Positions 23,827 through 31,910 of a stretch of DNA of 64,000 bases are shown here, piece after piece. The position numbers and the translations under genes are program-made. Source of the DNA: Comamonas testosteroni ATCC 11996 (GTDB lineage: Bacteria; Pseudomonadota; Gammaproteobacteria; Burkholderiales; Burkholderiaceae_C); the NCBI RefSeq assembly GCF_000241525.1, contig NZ_AHIL01000002.1, positions 474,477 through 538,476 of the forward strand, read 5' to 3'. The stretch's first letter is position 1. Every line of letters begins with the position of its first letter. The notes below the pieces were generated by a model, which was given only the letters and a program-made list of their open reading frames with translations, was not told the origin of the DNA and made no database searches.

Positions 23827-23895
23827 CCCCGCCCCGCAGGGCCGGCATGGGCCGGCCCCGGGGTTTCGGCGGCAGCACGGCTGCCGTATCGCGCG

Positions 23896-23950
23896 CCCGC
23901 CAGGACGTGCGCCCTGGCGGGGCCGGCGGGTGCCGGTCCCGGCTTTTTTC
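23896..23950 (+). terminator. probable terminator of the porin gene
   Basis: A 9-bp stem CCCGCCAGG/CCTGGCGGG (23896-23904 with 23913-23921) is followed by a second GC-rich stem-loop, GCCGG...CCGGC, ending in six T residues at 23944. Confidence 0.6.
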
Positions 23951-23977
23951 TCTCTCAACGCTAGCCGGACTCCTATC

Positions 23978-25249
23978 ATGAAAGACTCACGCTCGTTGCG
24001 CTGGTGGGGCGTGGTCACGCTGTTCGTGATCGTCGCCATTTCCTACGTGGACCGGATCAATATCTCGGTCCTCATCACCGATCACGACTTTCTGTCGCAC
24101 ATCGGCCTCACGCCCGACGACCGAACGCGTCAGGGCCTGCTGGCCACGGCCTTCATGGTCGGCTACGGTGTCTCGTCCTTCGTACTCACGCCGTTCTGCG
24201 CGGCGCTGTTCGGCGTGCGCCGCAGCCTGTTTGCCGGCTTGCTGCTGTGGGGTGTGGTGACCTTTCTGTCTCCGGCCATGAACAGCTACGGGCTGCTGCT
24301 GGCATCGCGCGTTCTGCTGGGCGTGTCCGAGGGGCCGCTGTTCTCCCTGGCCGGCAGCTACATCAAGGCGCATTTCGAGAGCCGCGAGAACGGCAAACCG
24401 AACTCCCTGGTCAATATGGGCACCGGACTGGGCCTGGCAGTGGGCTATCCCTTCGTCGGCTACCTGGTCGTGGGCCACAACTGGGAGACCTCGTTCCATG
24501 TGCTGGGCCTGATCAACGTGCTGCTGGGCGTTCCGCTGGTCTGGGCCTTTGTGCGCATGCCCAAGGTGGAGACCGGCATGCCCAAGCCCCAGTCGCTGGG
24601 CCAGGCCGTGGGCCAGGTCGGCCAGATCGTGCGTGGTGCCATGCACACGCGCTATCTGTGGCTGATCACCATTCTCACGGCGGCCTTTCTGTCCTATCTC
24701 TGGGGCAGCAGCAACTGGCTGCCTGCCTATCTCAAGGAGTCGCGCGGCTTTTCCATGCGCGAGATGGGCTGGCTGGCTTCGCTGCCGCAATACGCGAGCG
24801 TGGCGGCGGTCTTCGTCGGTGGCATGATCATCGATCGCATCGCGCGCCGCCAGGTGCCGCTGATCTTTGTCTTCGGCAGCCTCGGCGTGGCGATCGCCGT
24901 GTGGCTGGCCATCCATATGGAAGACCGCTATGCGGCAGCCTATTGCCTGATTGCAGCCAACTTCTGCTGGGGGCTGATGAGCCCGGCCATTCCCAGCACC
25001 GTGCAGCACTGTGCTCGGCCCGAGCATGTGGCCAGCGCCTATGGCGTGGTCAACGGCGCGGGCAGCCTGGTCGCGGGCTTCATGCCGGCCATCATGGGAG
25101 CGGTGATAGGCGCGCTGTCGGCCCGCGGCGGCGTCGGTGCGGGATTCTTTGCGGGCTTCGCGGCGCTGATAGGCACGCAGGTGATCGTGATGCTCTGCGG
25201 CATCGTGCTCTGGGTGCGCGAGCGCAGCGCCGAAGCGCAGTCATCGTGA
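23978..25249 (+). CDS. MFS transporter of the anion:cation symporter type
   Basis: From ATG 23978 the product is 423 residues with about 12 transmembrane helices. Features include the N-terminal YVDRINISV motif typical of the ACS family (ExuT/GudP/phthalate permease type), ASRVLLGVSEGPLFSLAGSYIKAHF in helices 4-5, and GMIIDRIARRQVP between helices 8 and 9. The family imports organic anions with protons. It is the last gene of the catabolic block and pairs naturally with the porin as the uptake path for the block's aromatic acid (inference). A longer frame from 23930 lies in the porin terminator and is rejected. Confidence 0.92.
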   Translation: MKDSRSLRWWGVVTLFVIVAISYVDRINISVLITDHDFLSHIGLTPDDRTRQGLLATAFMVGYGVSSFVLTPFCAALFGVRRSLFAGLLLWGVVTFLSPAMNSYGLLLASRVLLGVSEGPLFSLAGSYIKAHFESRENGKPNSLVNMGTGLGLAVGYPFVGYLVVGHNWETSFHVLGLINVLLGVPLVWAFVRMPKVETGMPKPQSLGQAVGQVGQIVRGAMHTRYLWLITILTAAFLSYLWGSSNWLPAYLKESRGFSMREMGWLASLPQYASVAAVFVGGMIIDRIARRQVPLIFVFGSLGVAIAVWLAIHMEDRYAAAYCLIAANFCWGLMSPAIPSTVQHCARPEHVASAYGVVNGAGSLVAGFMPAIMGAVIGALSARGGVGAGFFAGFAALIGTQVIVMLCGIVLWVRERSAEAQSS

Positions 25250-25257
25250 TGCGCATG

Positions 25258-25282
25258 CAAAAAAAAGGAGCGCATGGCGCTC
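25258..25282 (-). terminator. terminator on the minus strand (convergent to MFS)
   Basis: GAGCGC (25277-25282 as read on minus), loop CAT, GCGCTC, then a run of T (A at 25259-25266 on plus). The T tract is only on the minus-strand side, so it mainly serves corA transcripts. Confidence 0.65.
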
Positions 25283-25304
25283 ATTTCTCATGGGTTTCAG
25301 CATA

Positions 25305-25375
25305 TTTTGAGCCTGAGATGACTGTTGATAAGTCGTAAACAGCTCTATTTTTAATAGCAAACACCTTGAGCCTGG
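25305..25375 (-). repeat. GATAGCT/GCGCT dispersed intergenic element, copy 3
   Basis: Read on minus it is TTTGCTATTAAAAATAGAGCTG, GACTTATCAACAGTC and CAGGCTCAAAAT, with the same module order as the other copies of this AT-rich family. It lies in the convergent MFS/corA region, next to repeat R6. Confidence 0.5.
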
Positions 25376-25390
25376 TGCGACGCATCTGAG

Positions 25391-25494
25391 CTGACACCGA
25401 GCAAGGGCTGCCCCAGCAAAGGCTGCCTCAGCAAAGGTGTCGTCCCCCTTGTGGGGCGCCGTGCAACGGGAAGGCGCGTAGCGCCACAGGGGGA
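25391..25494 (-). repeat. stop-anchored GC-rich repeat, copy R6
   Basis: On the minus strand it begins immediately after the corA stop: TCCCCCTGTGGCGCTACGCG, then the CCCCACAAGGGGG hairpin, GACGACACC and two or three iterations of TTTGCTGRGGCAGCC. Internal triplication of this last module is specific to this copy. Confidence 0.75.
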
Positions 25495-26481
25495 CTATTT
25501 CAACCAGCCGCGTTTGCGGAAGTACAGCATGGGGCCGACGGCGCTCAGAATCATCAGGCCGACCACGTAGCCGTAGCCGAATTCCCACTCCAGCTCGGGC
25601 ATGAACTTGAAGTTCATGCCGTAGACGCTGGCAATCAGCGTGGGCGGCAGCAAAGCCACGCTGGCCACCGAGAAGATCTTGATGATCTTGTTCTGATTGA
25701 TGTTGATGAAGCCGACCGTGGCGTCCATCAGGAAGTTGATCTTGTCGAACAGAAAGGCCGTGTGACTGTCCAGCGACTCGATGTCGCGCAGAATCTGGCG
25801 CGCTTCCTCGAACTGCTCGGCGTTGAGCATCTTGGAGCGCATCAGAAAGCTCACGGCGCGGCGCGTGTCCATGACGTTGCGGCGGATGCGGCCGTTCAAG
25901 TCTTCCTGGCGGGCGATCGCGCCCAGCACTTCCTTGGCCATTTCGTCGGTCACATCGCCGGACAGCACCATCTTGCTGGCTTTTTCCAGGTCGTCGTAAA
26001 TGCGCTCCAGCGTGTCGGCAGAGTACTCGGCGTCGGCGTCAAACAGCTTGAGCAGCACGTCCTTGGCATCGTCGATCAAGCCGGGCGCACGGCGCGCTCG
26101 CATGCGCAGCAGGCGAAAGACCGGCACATCCTCGTCGTGGATGGAGAACAGCACGCCATGGCTGCGCAGCGCTGCGTTGTGCTGGTTGACGATGAAGGCC
26201 ACGCGCACCGAGCGGGGGTCTTCGTCGTCGTCGATCAGAAAGTCGCTGCGGATATGCAGCTCGCCGTTGTCTTCTTCGTAAAAACGCGCCGACTCCTCAA
26301 TGTCGTCGTCCATCGCATCCTCAGGGATGGACAGCTCGTAGTGCTGCTTGATCCAGCGCTTTTCTTCGAGGGTTGGCGATTCCAGATCGACCCAGACGGG
26401 GCGAAAGCGTTCAAGGTCTGCCAGGGACTCGATTTCTTCCTGAACGAGTCGACCATTGGCTAGCGTAAAGATGTTGAGCAT
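25495..26481 (-). CDS. corA: magnesium/cobalt transporter CorA
   Basis: The 328-residue protein has a long acidic cytoplasmic N-terminal domain and two C-terminal transmembrane helices. The first ends in the pore signature G288-M-N (SVYGMNF). The loop FKFMPELEWEFGYG and a basic tail (FRKRGWLK) complete the family layout. CorA forms a pentameric Mg2+ channel in the inner membrane and can also pass Co2+ and Ni2+. The gene is monocistronic, converges with the MFS gene, and ends in repeat R6. Confidence 0.97.
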   Translation of the reverse strand: MLNIFTLANGRLVQEEIESLADLERFRPVWVDLESPTLEEKRWIKQHYELSIPEDAMDDDIEESARFYEEDNGELHIRSDFLIDDDEDPRSVRVAFIVNQHNAALRSHGVLFSIHDEDVPVFRLLRMRARRAPGLIDDAKDVLLKLFDADAEYSADTLERIYDDLEKASKMVLSGDVTDEMAKEVLGAIARQEDLNGRIRRNVMDTRRAVSFLMRSKMLNAEQFEEARQILRDIESLDSHTAFLFDKINFLMDATVGFININQNKIIKIFSVASVALLPPTLIASVYGMNFKFMPELEWEFGYGYVVGLMILSAVGPMLYFRKRGWLK

Positions 26482-26524
26482 CAGCTCACTCCCGGTTGTT
26501 CTTGAGGTTCTGCAGGGATCAGGG

Positions 26525-26582
26525 CGCTTTCAACCCCCCACAGTCTTCACCGGGAGCTGAAAGCTACCAACTAGGGTAGGTT
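26525..26582 (-). repeat. GATAGCT/GCGCT dispersed intergenic element, copy 4
   Basis: Read on minus it runs TTGGTAGCTTTCAGCTCCC to TTGAAAGCGCCC. It lies in the 5' leader of corA, about 45 bp upstream of the start, so this copy would be transcribed ahead of the gene. The rest of the 213-bp corA upstream region shows only a weak -10-like CATAAT near 26617-26622 on the minus strand. Confidence 0.4.
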
Positions 26583-26694
26583 TCCACGGAAGTCTTTCAA
26601 TAATTCGAAGCCAGTGATTATGCTACGTTGCACTGCAGCATGTCGCGTGCGGCATAGTTGGGAGAGTGGGTAAGCGGGGCTTGTCGCCCGCCTG

Positions 26695-27630
26695 TCACAG
26701 CCCCTTGGTAAACGCGTCGGCCTGCACCAGATCGGCCCAGGCACCTGCCTTGGCCTGAGGCGCACGCAGCAGATAGTTGGGGTCGTAGGTCACCACCGTG
26801 GGTACGCCCGCAATGTGGTGCGGCTCGGCCCGCAGCCGGCCCAGCGCATCATGGCGGCCCAGCACGGCGCGGGCACTGGCCAGGCCCAGAACCAGCACAC
26901 AGTCCGGGCGCAGCTCGCGCAGCAGGGCCTCCAGGGCGGGTTGCAGCGCCTGGGCATGGCTGAGGTCGGCATCGGGCGGCGCACGGTGCAGTGCGGCGCT
27001 GAAGACACGCGGTTTTTCCTGCAGTCCGAGGGCGCGCAGCATATTGTCCAGCAGCCTGGCGGCATCGCCCTGCAGCGCCGTCTGGGCGCTGTCGGCCGCA
27101 GGCCTTTGCGCCGGGCTCAGCAGAGGCGGGTTGGCGGCAGGCTCCAGCAGGATCAGCCAGCCGCCTTGCTCAGCGCTTTGCACATGCTGCAGCGCATGGG
27201 GGTAGACCAGCTGGGCTGGACTGATGGTCCAGCCCAGGCCTGGCTCGCCGGCCGGGCCTGCTGCGGGTTGCTGCACAAACTGACGCGGCTCGTGCGCCCA
27301 GTGGGCGGACAGGTTCTGGGGCGCTGGGCTGGCGGGTCTGGCGGGCCCGGCGGGCCCGGCGATCTGGGCGGTCTGGGCGGGCGGCTGGGCCGGTGTTGGC
27401 GCTGCCTCGGCCGCAGGTGCAGCGGCCTGAGCCACGGGCGGACTTACAGGCGGGCTGACAGGGGCGGGCGGTGCCACGCGCATCGCTGGCGCTGCGACGG
27501 GCTCGGCGACCGGCGACGGTGCGGCAGCGACAGCAGCCACTGCTGCGGGTTCCACGGGCTCGGGCAACCAGACGGTGATGCCCATAGCTTCCAGCATGGC
27601 CCGCTGGCGGGCGTCCAGGTTCAGGGCCAT
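26695..27630 (-). CDS. uracil-DNA glycosylase-fold protein, apparently degenerate, with long Pro/Ala linker
   Basis: The 311-residue protein starts at ATG 27630 inside the 3' end of rimI (10-nt overlap). Residues 1-25 are conserved-looking, about 30-105 are a low-complexity Ala/Pro/Val linker, and about 130-311 show the type 4/5 UDG layout: DAARLLDNMLRALG, RPDCVLVLGLASARAVLG and a C-terminal PTVVTYDPNYLLRAPQAKAGAW. In active family members that last motif reads TYHPAYLLR and GEAPG and KCRPP motifs plus Fe-S cysteines are present. Here His is Asp, GEAPG is LLEPA and the cysteines are absent. Catalytic loss is therefore likely. The family position next to tsaB-rimI is typical of Burkholderiales. 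Confidence 0.75.
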   Translation of the reverse strand: MALNLDARQRAMLEAMGITVWLPEPVEPAAVAAVAAAPSPVAEPVAAPAMRVAPPAPVSPPVSPPVAQAAAPAAEAAPTPAQPPAQTAQIAGPAGPARPASPAPQNLSAHWAHEPRQFVQQPAAGPAGEPGLGWTISPAQLVYPHALQHVQSAEQGGWLILLEPAANPPLLSPAQRPAADSAQTALQGDAARLLDNMLRALGLQEKPRVFSAALHRAPPDADLSHAQALQPALEALLRELRPDCVLVLGLASARAVLGRHDALGRLRAEPHHIAGVPTVVTYDPNYLLRAPQAKAGAWADLVQADAFTKGL

Positions 27631-28133
27631 AGTTTCAGACTCATGAGCACCGCGTGCTCGCGCGGGCCGTTGGGGTTGGGGTAGTAGTTCTTGCGCAGGC
27701 CGACTTCGGTGAAGCCGTGCCTGAGGTAGACCTCGCGGGCGCGGGCATTGCTTTCGCGCACTTCCAGCCAGATCCATTGGGCATTCTGCTGCCGGGACCA
27801 CAAAGCCAGCGCATCGAGCAGCACGCGCGCCCAGCCCTGGCGCTGGCAGGCCGGATTGACGGTGATATTGAGCAAATGGACCTCGTCCAGCGCCTGCATG
27901 GCGACAAAGTAGCCCAGCAGCTGGTGATCGGCATCGACCAGCAGCTGCATCTGGTAGCCGGCCACCATGGCATCCTGGAAGTTGCCGCGCGTCCATGGGT
28001 GGACATAGGCTTGCTCCTCGATCGGGAGCAGGGTGTCGAGCCAGAGCGCAGACAGCGGCTCGAAATGCACCAGGGATGCCGCATCCTGGGTGCTGGCGTC
28101 GGTGGCGAGTGTGGAGCTGCTGGGCAAGGTCAT
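27621..28133 (-). CDS. rimI: ribosomal protein S18-alanine N-acetyltransferase RimI
   Basis: The 170-residue GNAT acetyltransferase has the acetyl-CoA-binding segment ITVNPACQRQGWARVLLDAL and the C-terminal NARAREVYLRHGFTEVGLRKNYY, both typical of RimI. It acetylates the N-terminal Ala of S18 (family knowledge). Its N-terminus is about 20 residues longer than E. coli RimI. The start ATG 28133 is 10 bp after the tsaB stop and its end overlaps the UDG-like gene, giving a three-gene minus-strand operon. Confidence 0.9.
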   Translation of the reverse strand: MTLPSSSTLATDASTQDAASLVHFEPLSALWLDTLLPIEEQAYVHPWTRGNFQDAMVAGYQMQLLVDADHQLLGYFVAMQALDEVHLLNITVNPACQRQGWARVLLDALALWSRQQNAQWIWLEVRESNARAREVYLRHGFTEVGLRKNYYPNPNGPREHAVLMSLKLWP

Positions 28134-28143
28134 GAGGTGCTCA

Positions 28144-28848
28144 TCAGGAGGCGGCTTCGGAGGCAGCGGCAGCGGCGGCCTTCTCGGCTTCGCGCTCGGC
28201 CGTGGTTTTTGCCACTTTATCGCGGATATAGCGCGGCAGCGCCTCTTCGGCCGGCACCGCGCAGCCTTTTGCCAACAGTGCCGGAGCCAGGCGCAGCATG
28301 GCCGTGGCCGTGGGCATGGCGTGCACATGGCGGGCCTCGGGCGCCAGCAGCTCGGGGTAGACGGGCTGGGCATTGCCCGCCACGGCATGGCCGGCTGCAG
28401 CCTGCAGAGCCTCGGGGGCGCACAGGCCGAAGTCCTCGGGCTCGATCCACTGGCCGTCCACATAGCAAAAGGCTGCGTGATAGACCTCGTGCATGCGCGC
28501 GTCGAGCACGGCCTCGACCTCGGTGCAGCCATGCAGATGACGGGCCTCTTCGGCCACGGTGAGCAGCGAGTCCACGGGCAGCACGGGAACCTTGGCGGCA
28601 AACGCCAGACCCTGGGTGATGGCGCAGGCCGTGCGCAGGCCCGTGAAGGAGCCAGGGCCGCGCCCGAAGGCAATGGCGTCCAGCTGCGCAAAGCTCAGCC
28701 CCGCCTCCTTCATGAGCTGGCGGATGGCCGGCAGCAACTGGGCCGACGACTGCTGCGCGCCCGGCCCGCTGTGCTGCCAGATGGCATCGCCACGCTGGAC
28801 GGCAACAAACAAGGTATCGGTACTGGTGTCGATGGCGAGAAGATTCAT
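28144..28848 (-). CDS. tsaB: tRNA threonylcarbamoyladenosine biosynthesis protein TsaB
   Basis: The 234-residue protein has the actin-like N-terminus LLAIDTSTDTLFVAV, the signature AFGRGPGSFTGLRTA and DARMHEVYHAAF, matching TsaB, the scaffold that activates TsaD in t6A synthesis on ANN-decoding tRNAs. The C-terminus ends in an Ala/Glu-rich tail. The start ATG 28848 begins the actin fold. The gene is divergent from dacB across 163 bp. TsaC/Sua5, the preceding enzyme of the same pathway, is encoded at 37568-38566. Confidence 0.94.
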   Translation of the reverse strand: MNLLAIDTSTDTLFVAVQRGDAIWQHSGPGAQQSSAQLLPAIRQLMKEAGLSFAQLDAIAFGRGPGSFTGLRTACAITQGLAFAAKVPVLPVDSLLTVAEEARHLHGCTEVEAVLDARMHEVYHAAFCYVDGQWIEPEDFGLCAPEALQAAAGHAVAGNAQPVYPELLAPEARHVHAMPTATAMLRLAPALLAKGCAVPAEEALPRYIRDKVAKTTAEREAEKAAAAAASEAAS

Positions 28849-29011
28849 GTTCGGCGGGGCGTCAGCCGCAGATGGGCTGGAGCGCAATACAGGCTGCACT
28901 GGGCTGCAGTAGAGGGCAGCGTAGCCCTGCATTATCGGACGCCCGCCGTCAGCTTGCCGCAGGCTTCGCCAATGCCCGGCATGGGCGACGCCCGGCGTAG
29001 ACTCTGGCCCC

Positions 29012-30460
29012 ATGCTGCAGACCCCCTTCTTTCTTCGCAAGACCCTGAGCGCGCTGGGCGCATCACTGCTGGCGCTGCTGGCCCAGCCCGCGCTGTCGCA
29101 ATCCCTGCCTGCCGACACCCGCATTCCCGCCGCCGTGGACGCGGCGCTGCAACGCGCCAAGATTCCGCGCGATGCCGTATCGCTGCTGGTGATGAATGTG
29201 GATGGCAGATCGCCACCGAACCTGGCCTGGCGCACGCACCAGGCCATGAATCCGGCCTCGGTCATGAAGCTGGTCACCACCTATGCGGCGCTCGACCAGC
29301 TCGGCCCCGCCTATGTCTGGCGCACGCCCGTCTATCTGGGCGGCCCGGTGGTCGATGGCGCCCTGCGCGGCAACCTCTACATCCAGGGCCAGGGCGACCC
29401 CAAGCTGGTGCTGGAGCGTCTGTGGCTGATGCTGCGCCGCCTGCAAGGCATGGGCATCAAGGTCATCGTGGGCGATATCGTGCTGGACCGCAGCGCCTTT
29501 CAGCTGCCTGCGCATGATGCGGCGGTCTTCGACAACGAGCCCTGGCGGCCCTACAACGCCTCGCCCGATGCGCTGCTGATCAACTACAAGGCCGTGGCGC
29601 TGAATATTGCTCCTGATACAGGAGCTGGTATCGCTCGTATTCAATACGATCCACCAATGTTTGGTATGGAAAACCAGCAGACAGTTGCGCTGGCTGCTCC
29701 TACTTCTGATTGCGGCGATTGGCGCAGCAAAATGCAGCTGGACATGAACAATCCGCAGCGCATTGCCTTCAACGGCAGCTATCCGGCAAGCTGCGGCGAC
29801 AAGAGCTGGTCCATCGCACCGGCGCAGCCCGAGCGCTTTGCGGCCAAGGCCATAGAAGGCATGTGGCGCGAGCTGGGCGGCAAGCTCACCGGCGCCGTGC
29901 GCGACGGCAGCGTGCCCCAGGGCCTGCAGCCGGCGTTCCAGCTGGAGTCTCCGGCACTGTCCGAAGTGGTGCGCGACATCAACAAATACAGCAACAACAT
30001 CATGGCCCAGCATGTGCTGCTCACCCTGGGCATGCAGCGCACCGGCGTGGCCAGCTTCGACTCCGCCAGGCAGTCGCTGGCCCAGTGGTGGGCCGCGCGC
30101 TGGGGCAATGCCGAGCAGCCCGTGGTGGACAACGGCGCAGGCCTGAGCCGCAATGCCAGCATCACGGCCAGCGGACTGGGGCAGATGCTGCAGAACGCCT
30201 GGGTCTCGCCCGTGATGCCGGAGTTCGTCTCCTCCATGCCCATCGTCGGCGTGGACGGTACGCTGCGCCGCAGCAAGAGCCGCTTTGCCGGTGCGGCCCA
30301 CCTCAAGACCGGCAGCCTGCGCGACTCGGCGGCGCTGGCCGGCTATGTCGACGGTGCCAGCGGCCAGCGCTATGTGCTGGTGGCCATGGCCAACCATGCC
30401 AATGCGGCCGCGGCGCGCACGGCCTGGGATGCGCTGGTGGACTGGACGGCGGCCCAGTAG
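29012..30460 (+). CDS. dacB: D-alanyl-D-alanine carboxypeptidase/endopeptidase (PBP4)
   Basis: The 482-residue periplasmic enzyme has a signal peptide (about 1-30, ALSQ), the SxxK motif S83-V-M-K86, the SxN motif S327-N-N329 and the K432-T-G434 motif, in the class C penicillin-binding protein order with a large inserted domain after SxxK. It trims or cleaves peptidoglycan peptide crosslinks. Residues about 194-233 are encoded by a noticeably AT-richer patch (29592-29710) that stays in frame and includes GCTCCTGATACAGGAGCTGG. The gene stands alone with a terminator at 30519. Confidence 0.94.
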   Translation: MLQTPFFLRKTLSALGASLLALLAQPALSQSLPADTRIPAAVDAALQRAKIPRDAVSLLVMNVDGRSPPNLAWRTHQAMNPASVMKLVTTYAALDQLGPAYVWRTPVYLGGPVVDGALRGNLYIQGQGDPKLVLERLWLMLRRLQGMGIKVIVGDIVLDRSAFQLPAHDAAVFDNEPWRPYNASPDALLINYKAVALNIAPDTGAGIARIQYDPPMFGMENQQTVALAAPTSDCGDWRSKMQLDMNNPQRIAFNGSYPASCGDKSWSIAPAQPERFAAKAIEGMWRELGGKLTGAVRDGSVPQGLQPAFQLESPALSEVVRDINKYSNNIMAQHVLLTLGMQRTGVASFDSARQSLAQWWAARWGNAEQPVVDNGAGLSRNASITASGLGQMLQNAWVSPVMPEFVSSMPIVGVDGTLRRSKSRFAGAAHLKTGSLRDSAALAGYVDGASGQRYVLVAMANHANAAAARTAWDALVDWTAAQ

Positions 30461-30518
30461 CCGCCTGGGGGCGGCCGCTCCATTGCCGCTCTATCGCCGC
30501 CCTTTGCCAGCCTCGACA

Positions 30519-30543
30519 AACCGGACCCAGGTCCGGTTTTTTT
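30519..30543 (+). terminator. Rho-independent terminator of dacB
   Basis: AACCGGAC (30519-30526) pairs with GTCCGGTT (30531-30538) around a CCAG loop, ending in seven T residues. Confidence 0.9.
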
Positions 30544-30699
30544 GTTGCGTGACAGCCTGATGACCAGTTTCTTGGGCGTTGGATTTTTGTCCGACCATCG
30601 GTAATTGCCCGATAACAACGCTTGGATGAGTGTCGCTAGGATGACGCTGAGGAAAAAAGCACGACCGTGCGATTCACAACACCTCAGGAGAACATCATC

Positions 30700-31875
30700 T
30701 TGGCAAGCAAACTCAAACTCTTGGCGGCTGCAATGGCAACGGTGGGCCTGCTGGCGGCCTGCGGCGGCGGAGGCGGAGCCGATACCACCCCCAAGGCCAA
30801 GGTCACCTCGGTCAAGGTCATGGGCGACAGCCTCTCGGACAGCGGCACCTTCGGCTTCAAGTTCACGGTACAGGGCTCGGCGCTCACCGGTGCTGGCTCG
30901 ACCATGATCTGGCCTGAGCGCATTGCTGACCAGTTCAGCCAGAGCTTGTGCGCCCACTTTCGTGCCGGTGACGAAAATCTCACGACTTATCAGGAAGTCG
31001 CCACCTGCACCAACTACGCAGTGGGTGGTGGCCGCGTGAACCCGCTGGATGCGCCGACATCGCCCAAGTCGGTTCTGGTTCAGATCCAGGTCGCATCCAA
31101 GGCCGGTTTCACTGCTGATGACCTCGTCATCATTGATGGTGGTGCCAACGATGCAGCCGATGTGATCGGGGCGCTGATTGCTGCGGCCAAGGGCAATTCG
31201 CAGCCGCTGAACGCCATGGTGGCCTGGCTGGATTCCAAGGCTCCCGGTACTTCCACGGCCCTGATGACGCAGGCCGGAGGCGATGCCACCAAGTTTGCAG
31301 GTCTGGCGGCCGGCGCTTATCTGCAGACCCTGGCCAAGACTCTGGCCGGCTCCATTGCGCAGAATGTGGTCGCCAAGGGCGCCACGCGTGTGGCCGTGCT
31401 GAATGTTCCCGCCATCACCAAGACACCGCGCTTCCAGATGGTTCTGGCCAGCATTGCCCAGGCCGCAGGCGGCGGGGATCAGGGGGCTGCTGTGGCCGCC
31501 AAGCAGGAAGCATCGTTCGATGCCCTGGTACAGGTCTTCAACAACCAGCTGGCTGCCAGCCTGGCAGGCCAGTCCCAGGTGGTCGTGGTCGATTTCTACA
31601 CCGAGTTCAAGAGCCAGATCAGCAACCCGGCCCAGTACGACTTCGACAACGTGAAGGACCCGGTCTGCCCGATCACTGGCGTGGACGCAAGCGGCCTGCC
31701 CACCTATACCTTCCCCACCTGCACGGCAGCGGCCTTGAGTGCTGCACCGGGCAAATCCAGCCCTGACTGGTGGCAGCACCATGTCTTTGCCGACAGCTTC
31801 CATCCCACGCCTTACGGCCATCAGCAAATGAGCCAGCTGGTTTCCCGCTCTCTGGCCCAGAAGGGCTGGCTGTAA
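30700..31875 (+). CDS. SGNH/GDSL-family esterase, probable lipoprotein
   Basis: The 391-residue product starts at TTG 30700, 10 nt after CAGGAG. This start creates a clean lipoprotein signal, MASKLKLLAAAMATVGLLAAC, with C21 in the lipobox. A GTG 33 bp upstream is the alternative and would spoil the signal. SGNH blocks are G42-D-S44-L (nucleophile), GGAND with the oxyanion Asn, and a C-terminal ADSFHPTPYG supplying the Asp and His. A poly-Gly linker follows the lipidated Cys. It resembles the Burkholderiales outer-membrane lipases/esterases of the GDSL type. The OmpW gene follows by 35 bp. Confidence 0.85.
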   Translation: MASKLKLLAAAMATVGLLAACGGGGGADTTPKAKVTSVKVMGDSLSDSGTFGFKFTVQGSALTGAGSTMIWPERIADQFSQSLCAHFRAGDENLTTYQEVATCTNYAVGGGRVNPLDAPTSPKSVLVQIQVASKAGFTADDLVIIDGGANDAADVIGALIAAAKGNSQPLNAMVAWLDSKAPGTSTALMTQAGGDATKFAGLAAGAYLQTLAKTLAGSIAQNVVAKGATRVAVLNVPAITKTPRFQMVLASIAQAAGGGDQGAAVAAKQEASFDALVQVFNNQLAASLAGQSQVVVVDFYTEFKSQISNPAQYDFDNVKDPVCPITGVDASGLPTYTFPTCTAAALSAAPGKSSPDWWQHHVFADSFHPTPYGHQQMSQLVSRSLAQKGWL

Positions 31876-31910
31876 ATCCGTCCGCACCTCAATAACAAGG
31901 AGATAAAACC

